Shown here one piece after another: positions 57,271 to 64,000 of a DNA stretch of 64,000 bases (within the stretch, counting starts at the first letter, position 1; each line of letters starts with the position of its first letter). A program made the translations under genes and the position numbers. The stretch comes from Acinetobacter sedimenti (GTDB taxonomy: Bacteria; Pseudomonadota; Gammaproteobacteria; Pseudomonadales; Moraxellaceae), in contig NZ_JAKUML010000004.1 of NCBI RefSeq assembly GCF_022601685.1, forward strand, positions 124,001-188,000. Reading direction: 5' to 3'. The notes under the pieces were generated by a model. That model had not been told where the DNA came from, searched no databases, and saw nothing but the letters and a program-made list of their open reading frames with translations.

Positions 57271-58353
57271 CTAATAAAATTCAATGTTTTTGTCTTCTTT
57301 TATAAAAACACGCTCATCCATAAAACTTCGAATAATCGCCTGTAGGCTTTTTTGCATACGCTCATAATGTGGTGCTTTTAAAGTGCGCAGATGCCCACGA
57401 AGCTGTGAAATATCATCAATCGACTTAGATCGTGCACGTGTCTGGAAAATATCTTGCGTGCTGATATAGCAAAAAGCCTGCATCTGATCGTGAAACATCA
57501 ATGTACCACGCATATGATCAAGCTGACTGGCTAAAGTGAGAATACGACTTGGCGTTAAATTCTTCGCGAGTTCAAACTCTTGCTGCCCATAGAGATGAAA
57601 GTCCCGATTGAACTGCGCATCGCTACTCGTCCAAGAGATCGGATATCGTTCATATTTTTGTCGCTCATTACTTACGCAAAATGCCAAATTTGGCATATCA
57701 AATACACATGCGCCCCAAAAGTTTTTTCTAATCTCTTTGGTAATGGGCTCGCCTTTACTTGTTGGAATTTCAACTTCAGTCACAGCCACATATTGGAATA
57801 GTAACACTGGAAAATCGTGACCTTGAACTTGCCACGATGTCGCTGCAAAATCCACAATTTCATTACCCGCATTACCCTGATTTAGACTTGCAAAGCCTTG
57901 TCGAACCCGAGCCAACATATAGTTTGGATTCATGCCTGCTTGGGTGTTAAAATTTGGGAAATGGGCAAACCGTACATCATATTGATATTGAAAAGTGAGT
58001 GTTTCTAAGGATTTGATCACGCCTTCCACATTACTCTGATGCTCTATGGACAAATAAGCAAAACATGCCACCGCAATGCTCAACAACCACACTGTAATCA
58101 ATAAGGCACCGTGATTGTACAAAAATATTGACGTAAATAAGATGCTTCCTGCACAACACAATAATAAGAAATAACTGAATAAATTGTTGTAACGCAGATT
58201 GGTCGATACCCGCCAAGGATGTAGACCATCCAAAATCGCCTGTTTGGATTTGGCAGTGTTGTAAAGATCAATAAGTTTCTCAATATTATAGGCGACTTTC
58301 TGATTCATCCGTTGATGAAAGTGCCAACGCTCATAGATTTTATTGACTGGCAT
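57271..58353 (-). CDS. Uncharacterised membrane protein next to lemA (possibly DUF3137-like)
   Basis: A 360-residue protein with two transmembrane segments around residues 58-105 (NLFSYFLLLCCAGSILFTSIFLY, ALLITVWLLSIAVACFAYL) and a cytoplasmic remainder. Later segments such as VTEVEIPTSKGEPITKEIRKNFWGACVFDM and NLTPSRILTLASQLD suggest a globular domain. It lies about 218 bases upstream of lemA on the same strand. By position it could be a DUF3137-type partner of LemA; I could not confirm this from motifs. Confidence 0.6.
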   Translation of the reverse strand: MPVNKIYERWHFHQRMNQKVAYNIEKLIDLYNTAKSKQAILDGLHPWRVSTNLRYNNLFSYFLLLCCAGSILFTSIFLYNHGALLITVWLLSIAVACFAYLSIEHQSNVEGVIKSLETLTFQYQYDVRFAHFPNFNTQAGMNPNYMLARVRQGFASLNQGNAGNEIVDFAATSWQVQGHDFPVLLFQYVAVTEVEIPTSKGEPITKEIRKNFWGACVFDMPNLAFCVSNERQKYERYPISWTSSDAQFNRDFHLYGQQEFELAKNLTPSRILTLASQLDHMRGTLMFHDQMQAFCYISTQDIFQTRARSKSIDDISQLRGHLRTLKAPHYERMQKSLQAIIRSFMDERVFIKEDKNIEFY

Positions 58354-58385
58354 GACGATCCCAATTGTTATTCAGTTATTTAAAT

Positions 58386-59435
58386 TTATGCTGACTTTAT
58401 CGCACTTAATTTATCGATTAACATCGCATCACCATAACTAAAGAAACGATACTTTTCCGCTACCGCATGTGCATACGCAGATAAAATATGTTCACGACTC
58501 GATAGTGCAGAGACCAACATCAATAAGGTCGATTCTGGTAAATGAAAATTGGTAATTAAACGATCAACTACCTTAAACGCAAAGCCTGGATAAATAAAAA
58601 TTTGTGTATCGCCAGACCACGCTTTCAACTCACCACCATGTGCCGATGCCGCACTTTCTAGGGCACGTGTTGCGGTTGTTCCGACTGCAACCACTTGATT
58701 ACCTCGTGCTTTGGCTGCTCGGATTTTTTCTACTGTCTGCTCAGGCACTTCGCACCATTCAGCATGCATGACATGCGTTTCGACTTTTTCCACCCGTACA
58801 GGTAAAAATGTCCCTGCACCAACGTGTAACGTAACAAAATGATATTCAATGCCTTTGGCTTTTAATTTTTCTAACATCGCTTCATCAAAGTGTAAACTTG
58901 CCGTCGGTGCTGCAACACTGGCAAGTTTATCAGGATCATGAAATACCGTTTGATAACGCTCACGATCGATCTCTTCTGCCTCACGGTTAAAATAAGGCGG
59001 AATCGGAAGCTGTCCATATTGTTCTAAGATCGGCAAGATGGGCTGTGAAAACTCAACAATAAATAAATTCTCATGACGACCTTGCACTGTCGCAGGAATC
59101 GCATCTTCTCCGATGAAAATTTTTGCGCCTGCTTTTGGCGTATTACTTGCCTTGATATGACAAAATGCTGTGCGATCAGATGTTAAACGCTCTACTAAGA
59201 CTTCAATCGCTCCACCCGACGCACGTTTACCTTTTAAGCGTGCCTTCATCACTTTGGTGTCATTGAGGATCAGCACATCACCTTCATTCAACAAATCCAA
59301 GATGTCAGTAAACTGATGATCATGATACTGCCCATCCTGATCAAGGTGTAATAAGCGGGAAGCACTGCGCTCTGCCAGTGGATAATGCGCAATCAGCGCT
59401 TCAGGTAAATCATAAGAAAAATCGGACAGTTGCAT
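58386..59435 (-). CDS. queA: S-adenosylmethionine:tRNA ribosyltransferase-isomerase QueA
   Basis: Transfers and isomerises ribose from SAM to preQ1 in tRNA during queuosine synthesis. 349 residues, canonical length; opens [30 protein letters not shown] and shows [24 protein letters not shown] and [16 protein letters not shown]. Its tgt and yajC partners, often downstream, are not present here. Confidence 0.95.
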   Translation of the reverse strand: MQLSDFSYDLPEALIAHYPLAERSASRLLHLDQDGQYHDHQFTDILDLLNEGDVLILNDTKVMKARLKGKRASGGAIEVLVERLTSDRTAFCHIKASNTPKAGAKIFIGEDAIPATVQGRHENLFIVEFSQPILPILEQYGQLPIPPYFNREAEEIDRERYQTVFHDPDKLASVAAPTASLHFDEAMLEKLKAKGIEYHFVTLHVGAGTFLPVRVEKVETHVMHAEWCEVPEQTVEKIRAAKARGNQVVAVGTTATRALESAASAHGGELKAWSGDTQIFIYPGFAFKVVDRLITNFHLPESTLLMLVSALSSREHILSAYAHAVAEKYRFFSYGDAMLIDKLSAIKSA

Positions 59436-59630
59436 AATACGTCATCGAATAAAAACTCAACTCATTATACGTGATAAACGAGGCATTGACTGGTAGTATA
59501 CCAAGCATCGCTTAAATGCTATTCAAAATGATATAACAACCTCTTAAATGTACTAAAATTAATCACTCAAACATTAAAATATATTGACAGAATTTCAGAA
59601 CAACGTAATATGTGCATCACTTCCTGCCTT

Positions 59631-59717
59631 CCCGAGGTGGTGAAATTGGTAGACGCGGTGGACTCAAAATCCACTGTCAGAGATGACGTGTCGGTTCGAG
59701 TCCGACCCTCGGGACCA
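59631..59717 (+). tRNA. tRNA-Leu(CAA)
   Basis: An 87-base class II tRNA. The acceptor stem CCCGAGG/CCTCGGG pairs perfectly, anticodon stem GTGGA/TCCAC encloses the loop CTCAAAA (anticodon CAA), a variable arm is present, the T loop reads TTCGAGT, and the CCA end is encoded. Confidence 0.96.
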
Positions 59718-59750
59718 TAGTTCGAAAATCGTAGGAAAACAAAATTTCTA

Positions 59751-59789
59751 AAACCCTAAACTTAAATATGAGTTTGGGGTTTTTCTTTT
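59751..59789 (+). terminator. Terminator after tRNA-Leu
   Basis: AAACCCTAAACT/AGTTTGGGGTTT (one wobble) around eight bases, then T-rich. Confidence 0.8.
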
Positions 59790-59940
59790 GCGGATTTAAA
59801 AATTACTTTAAACCCAGCCAGACAATTTATCACTGGTTATCGTAGCGATAAGCATCTGCAAGTCGTTGTAAAAGTGCTATGATAAAACCTCTACGATTAG
59901 GTACTTTCTAATAATATTTTGCTTTATTGAGGACATGAAT

Positions 59941-60288
59941 ATGACACAAGCTATGCAAAATCCTGTTGGCTTTGCAGGACAAATCTCTGCTGAACAAATT
60001 CCTCAAGTCGTCGAAAAAGGCTTTCGCTCTGTAATCAATAACCGCCCAGATATGGAAGGTGGTGCAGAACAACCAACAAGCGCACAGATCGAAGAAGCTG
60101 CTCGTACAGCAGGTTTAGATTATGTCTATCAACCTATTATTGCAGGTCAGATCACTGAGTTTGATGTCCGTACTTTTGCCAATCATTATAATGAGCTACC
60201 AAAACCGATTTTGATGTTTTGCCGTACGGGCAACCGCTCCAACAACTTGTATCAACTTGCTAAACAAATGGACTTATTAGACGATTAA
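59941..60288 (+). CDS. TIGR01244-type (beta-lactamase-hydrolase-like) phosphatase-fold protein
   Basis: A 115-residue protein of the DUF442/TIGR01244 family, linked to sulfur or polysulfide metabolism in some genomes. It shows GFAGQISAEQIPQVVEKGFRSVINNRPDME and the phosphatase-loop motif MFCRTGNRS, whose cysteine is the likely nucleophile. I chose the ATG at 59941 because GAGG is eight bases upstream; the in-frame ATG two codons earlier is only two bases from it. Confidence 0.85.
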   Translation: MTQAMQNPVGFAGQISAEQIPQVVEKGFRSVINNRPDMEGGAEQPTSAQIEEAARTAGLDYVYQPIIAGQITEFDVRTFANHYNELPKPILMFCRTGNRSNNLYQLAKQMDLLDD

Positions 60289-60398
60289 GTGGGTTCGATT
60301 TTCCTTTAATAATAATCCATTACAAGATATACACGACTTTTAGCTATTCTTTTCGACATAAATTTTGAATCATGGTTCTTTTCATTTGGATCAGAATC

Positions 60399-60500
60399 AT
60401 GAGAACTTTATTAATTTTATGTTGTCTTTTGAGTATTACCGCCTGCTCGTCAATGCAAGTTCGCCCGACTGCGTCGGTCAGTGTTGGTGCGGGGCTTTGA
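60399..60500 (+). CDS. Tiny lipoprotein, 33 residues
   Basis: MRTLLILCCLLSITACSSMQ is a complete lipoprotein signal with lipobox ITAC, the lipid-bearing cysteine at 16, and a mature peptide of only 18 residues ending SVGAGL. GGA lies eight bases before the ATG. The frame ends before a terminator at 60519. It could be a true entericidin-like small lipoprotein or a truncated relic of a longer one; I favour a real gene. Confidence 0.55.
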   Translation: MRTLLILCCLLSITACSSMQVRPTASVSVGAGL

Positions 60501-60518
60501 ATTTTTAATTTAGCAACA

Positions 60519-60548
60519 AAAAAAACAGCACCGTAGTGCTGTTTTTTT
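60519..60548. terminator. Bidirectional terminator, tiny lipoprotein and Ig-like lipoprotein
   Basis: AAAAAAACAGCAC/GTGCTGTTTTTTT around CGTA. Confidence 0.85.
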
Positions 60549-60562
60549 AAAAATTACATAAC

Positions 60563-62548
60563 TTAAGGAATGCTAACATCCAATTTCGTTACTTTCCCAT
60601 TAGGCGCTGTTACAGTAATTACTGCTGTATCTCCTCTTGCACATTCTTTGAATGCATAACGATAATAGACTTGTGATGTCCCCTTAAAACCGCTTGGAGT
60701 TAGAAAATTAAATAACCCCAATAATTCACTACCTTCTCGATGTTCAATACTACAACTTAGCTCATTATCTTTTGTATTATCTGTGGCAGAACCAGATACT
60801 GTTGTACCTGTAGGCATTGGTACTGACAATTCACTATTACCATACATATAAAAAGTTAAAGCGCTGTCATCTATATCCACTTCATCAAATGTCGGCGTAT
60901 CTTCCGAAAATGAAACTACCATCTGGTGACGAAGCACAGCATCTAGATTCTGGTCGCATGTATCCGCAATATTAGGTTGAGTAAAAACTGTAGATGATAG
61001 TGCTGGTGTACAAGCCCCTGTAGAACCTCTTCGATAAACAAACTCACCTTTGTCAAAGGTACGATTCTCATTATCATCACGATATAAGTCACCAATATTA
61101 TTGATGAGTGTATCCTCTGATGTAAAGCTATTACTACCATCATTATCACTATATGCTTTATCACCTTCTACATACGCTAACAAACTCACACGATTATCAA
61201 TTGGACGCGGATTTTGTGTTGATAAAATAACAGAGCATTGGCCATTTGTGGTCGCACAGCTTGGCGTGATGCTACCACCTTCTGTTACAAAACTAACCAC
61301 CGTCCCATTTGGTACTGGGTTACCCACTCTATCCGCCAGTCTAGCAACTACAGTAGCTGTATCACCATCAACATCATTTTGTAATGCATTTTTGGACATT
61401 GATAAGCTCAAACCACTTTGATAAGCACGTCCAGTTGCAACAGCGACATTTTTTGATAGCACAGTTACGTTTGTATTTGCTACTAAAGAAGCCTTGACCT
61501 CTACTGGACCTGGCAATGTTCCAGGATACAAATCAACTGTAACTCTACCATTTGTATCACTCGTCAATTCAAGAGTTTTTAACTGTGAGTCAGAGTCCAA
61601 TGATAAATCTGATGGTCCCTTCACAATCTCAATACTCACTTTTTGATTAGACGCCTCATTTCCATTCGCATAAACAGTAAACTCAATTTGACCTGAAGCC
61701 GCTGAACCACTATTTTTAGTGACTAAATTCACTGCATCTGCTGTTGTATATACCAAGGCATTTGCCGTAATAGCAGCGATGTTTACTGAAACATTTTTTG
61801 TATCAGTACCATCACTTGTCGTTGCAGTAATTGTTTGTGCTCCTTCACACAAAGAACCGCTTGCACTTACTGCATTATATGTAGTTGTTACATCACCTTG
61901 ATTCGAAGACACTACCGAATCAGTATCAAAGGATCCACAACTTGTAGAAAAATTGACAGTAATATTGTTTTGATTTGCACCGCTACTCGCATCCTGAGTC
62001 TTCATTGTAATATTAGTCGACCCGCCAGATTTCAAACTTGTGGAAACAGCCGTCATATTTGCTATTGTGATGTTTGCAGCTTGCAATGTTAGATAATATG
62101 GCGAACTATTTGCTGTTAAACTATCCAAGCTCGCTGTTGCTGAAATCGCATAGCTACCTGTATCAGTCGAGTCAGCAGGGCGGATTGAAATACTCGCCTC
62201 ACCATCTGCATTTGACAATACTGATCCGTTAGAAGTTCCAAATGTAACGCCATCACCTGAAAAGGTCACTAAGGCACCACCTACTGGACTCCCAGAAGCA
62301 TCTGTCACCTTTACCTTAGCAGTCACACCAGCTGTACTCACTGTCTGAGTAGCGATACCATCCTGATTAAAAACTTGAATTGTGGAAACATTTAATTCCG
62401 CAGTAGATGTTTCACCGCCTGTATCTGTACCAGAGCCATTTGATGAGCCGTTGTTATTATAATAACCATCACTTCCACCACCACCACAAGCAGAAAGCGA
62501 AATAGCTAATGCTAATGCTGTAATTTTGAATAAATTATTGTTTAACAT
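60563..62548 (-). CDS. Surface lipoprotein with bacterial Ig-like (Big_1) domains
   Basis: A 661-residue extracytoplasmic protein. Signal sequence NLFKITALALAISLSACGGGG has lipobox LSAC; a Gly/Ser/Asn-rich linker follows, then several invasin-like Big_1 repeats with patterns such as AKVKVTDASGSPVGGALVTFSGDG, NGSVLSNADGEASISI and VVARLADRVGNPVPNGTVVSFVTEGGSITP. The last part (from about residue 480) is a different, cysteine-containing domain. I favour the ATG at 62546-62548, with GGGG seven bases upstream. Resembles FilF-type pilus-associated proteins of Acinetobacter, but I cannot confirm. Confidence 0.8.
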   Translation of the reverse strand: MLNNNLFKITALALAISLSACGGGGSDGYYNNNGSSNGSGTDTGGETSTAELNVSTIQVFNQDGIATQTVSTAGVTAKVKVTDASGSPVGGALVTFSGDGVTFGTSNGSVLSNADGEASISIRPADSTDTGSYAISATASLDSLTANSSPYYLTLQAANITIANMTAVSTSLKSGGSTNITMKTQDASSGANQNNITVNFSTSCGSFDTDSVVSSNQGDVTTTYNAVSASGSLCEGAQTITATTSDGTDTKNVSVNIAAITANALVYTTADAVNLVTKNSGSAASGQIEFTVYANGNEASNQKVSIEIVKGPSDLSLDSDSQLKTLELTSDTNGRVTVDLYPGTLPGPVEVKASLVANTNVTVLSKNVAVATGRAYQSGLSLSMSKNALQNDVDGDTATVVARLADRVGNPVPNGTVVSFVTEGGSITPSCATTNGQCSVILSTQNPRPIDNRVSLLAYVEGDKAYSDNDGSNSFTSEDTLINNIGDLYRDDNENRTFDKGEFVYRRGSTGACTPALSSTVFTQPNIADTCDQNLDAVLRHQMVVSFSEDTPTFDEVDIDDSALTFYMYGNSELSVPMPTGTTVSGSATDNTKDNELSCSIEHREGSELLGLFNFLTPSGFKGTSQVYYRYAFKECARGDTAVITVTAPNGKVTKLDVSIP

Positions 62549-62744
62549 CGAGTACCCCATAAAATCCATGTTATTAATCTGCATATTCAGATATTTGTGA
62601 CTTCTACCAAACTTAGAAATGCCGTTTAGATTTGGCTAATTTCTGTGATTAAATGTAATTAAACTATGTTTCCATGCAAAAATCTAGTAAAGATACATTT
62701 AATTTAATCGGTTAAAATATCAATTATTTTATTATATTTAAATT

Positions 62745-64000
62745 ATGCACAACCTCATTATCATCGGCGCTGGCACAGCAGGAATGAGTGCCTACAAAGA
62801 AGCCCTCAAACATACACATAACATCCGCCTGATTAATGACGGTGCATGGGATACTACATGTGCTCGTGTCGGCTGTATGCCGAGTAAGATTTTGGTTTCA
62901 ACAGCAAATCGATTGCACAATGCCAATCATGCAGATCGAGTCGGGCTAAATCTACAAATCGAATCCGATACCAGTCGAGTCATGACACACGTACAGGCAC
63001 TTCGTGATCGTTTTACTCGCTCGGTGATTCGAGATGTAGACTCATGGAATCCTGAACATAAAATTTCAGGGCAAGCCAAATTCATTAATGCCAATACCAT
63101 TAAAGTGAATGGTGAACAATTACAAGCCAAGGCTTTTATTCTAGCCGTCGGGTCGACACCCCGCTTTGATCAAGACGATCAAAAAGCATTGGGCGATCGA
63201 TTGATTAGCTCCGATGATATTTTCGAATTGCCCGATTTGCCTAAGCGACTGGCGGTGATTGGTAGTGGTGCGATTGCGATTGAGCTGTCGCAAGCCATGC
63301 ACAATCTCGGTGTCGAAGTCACTACATTTGCGCGTAGTCGCCATGTGGGGATTCTGTCTTCTGACAATTTGCAAAATATTGCCCAAGCACACATCAGTCA
63401 AAATCTAAATATCTTATTTGAAACGCTACCCACGTCGGTGTCACTTGATGGTGATGAAGTGGTGATCGACTATCAAGATCAGCAAGGACAACCTCAAACG
63501 ATTCGGATAGATTATGTTTTGAGTGCAATTGGTCGAAATTCTTTACTCAGCACTTTAGATTTGCACAAAGTCGATGCGAGTTTTACCGATGTAAAAAAAC
63601 TGCCAATCCATGACGATACCAAGCAGCTTGGCGATTATCCAATGTTCGTAGTCGGCGATGCGTTTAGCAAAAACCCAATTCAACACATTGCCTCTTTCAC
63701 TGGCAAGCATGTCGTTTCAAATGCGTTAAATTATCCCCAAGTCGAAGCTCTACCAAAATTATCGCCATTAGCAATTGTGTTTAGCAATCCGCAAATGGCG
63801 ATTGCAGGTCAGTCGAAAAAGGAATTGGAACGGAAAAATATTGACTTTATTACAGGTTTTCAGTCTTTCGAGAATCAAGGGCGGGCTCGCACTTTAGGTA
63901 AAAATTTCGGCGGTATCGAAGTGTATATTGAGAGATCTTCACAGCGTTTACTCGGCGCGGAACTCTTTATGGATTCCGCAGAACATCTTGCACATATGTT
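62745..64000 (+). CDS. Dihydrolipoamide dehydrogenase-like FAD/NAD oxidoreductase, cut by window edge
   Basis: The visible 418 codons show the flavoprotein disulfide reductase layout: LIIIGAGTAGMSAYKEAL, the redox disulfide in TTCARVGCMPSKIL, NAD motif RLAVIGSGAIAIELSQAM, and the FAD motif PMFVVGDAF. The start of the dimerisation domain (LSPLAIVFSNPQMAIAGQS) is present and the end is missing. It may be a lone dihydrolipoyl dehydrogenase, or a related reductase; no dehydrogenase-complex genes are near. Confidence 0.87.
   Translation, partial: MHNLIIIGAGTAGMSAYKEALKHTHNIRLINDGAWDTTCARVGCMPSKILVSTANRLHNANHADRVGLNLQIESDTSRVMTHVQALRDRFTRSVIRDVDSWNPEHKISGQAKFINANTIKVNGEQLQAKAFILAVGSTPRFDQDDQKALGDRLISSDDIFELPDLPKRLAVIGSGAIAIELSQAMHNLGVEVTTFARSRHVGILSSDNLQNIAQAHISQNLNILFETLPTSVSLDGDEVVIDYQDQQGQPQTIRIDYVLSAIGRNSLLSTLDLHKVDASFTDVKKLPIHDDTKQLGDYPMFVVGDAFSKNPIQHIASFTGKHVVSNALNYPQVEALPKLSPLAIVFSNPQMAIAGQSKKELERKNIDFITGFQSFENQGRARTLGKNFGGIEVYIERSSQRLLGAELFMDSAEHLAHM

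Noticed and set aside
61050..61421. 123-residue frame on the plus strand
   Set aside because: Antisense to the Ig-like lipoprotein, which has a signal peptide and repeated domains and is clearly the real gene.

Overview
The window looks like a chromosomal segment of an Acinetobacter species (Moraxellaceae, Gammaproteobacteria). Supporting signs are the AT-rich base composition, three OmpA-type porins with the Acinetobacter-style C-terminal OmpA domain, a single lipoprotein-release permease, a CysI-like reductase paired with a DUF934 protein, and the general style of the housekeeping proteins. I see no insertion sequence, prophage, CRISPR array or plasmid feature. The assignment rests on family recognition, not on a database search.

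Layout. 1-9.8 kb: mazG fragment, a short-chain dehydrogenase, a glutamine amidotransferase, a methyltransferase, class I fumarase, two exported proteins, clpX-clpP and a DUF475 membrane protein. 9.9-25.1 kb: nitrogen block with an Lrp/AsnC regulator, nasT-nasS, a flavin monooxygenase, then moaA, mobA, nasA, a NirD-reductase fusion, nirB and a nitrate transporter, all five of the latter on the minus strand behind one sigma-54-type promoter. 25.5-31.6 kb: PhzF-like protein, a 56-residue basic protein behind an attenuator-like leader, three ompA paralogues and an orphan pseudopilin. 31.7-41.7 kb: thiolase, VOC protein, sulfite reductase pair, CoA transferase with a divergent AraC-type regulator, rplM-rpsI, a hydrolase and a SppA peptidase. 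41.8-51.7 kb: acyltransferase, comEC, lolD and its permease, PilZ protein, EamA transporter, YaiI protein, a dehydrogenase and two uncharacterised proteins. 51.8-64 kb: serC, two small exported acidic proteins, RNase P RNA, a ferredoxin, coaD, smpB, lemA with a membrane partner, queA, tRNA-Leu(CAA), a TIGR01244-type protein, a tiny lipoprotein, an Ig-like surface lipoprotein and a truncated dihydrolipoamide dehydrogenase-like gene.

How genes work together. The nas block encodes uptake (NarK-type carrier), nitrate reduction (NasA plus a flavoprotein), nitrite reduction (NirB with the NirD domain carried on the flavoprotein) and two molybdenum-cofactor enzymes. NasT (ANTAR RNA binder) and NasS (nitrate sensor) should control it after transcription starts. 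The sequence ahead of the transporter gene shows a sigma-54 promoter, an NtrC-like palindrome upstream, and a leader RNA with two A1/G4 hexaloop hairpins, the second of which is mutually exclusive with a long helix that would bury the transporter's ribosome binding site. This suggests that NasT could act by freeing translation instead of, or as well as, by antitermination, and it is the observation I rate highest.

Other points worth attention are a 92-bp palindromic repeat found twice between convergent genes, an attenuator-like leader with a 10-codon open frame before the 56-residue protein, mosaic ompA paralogues, and a terminator whose T-run ends one base before the yaiI start codon.
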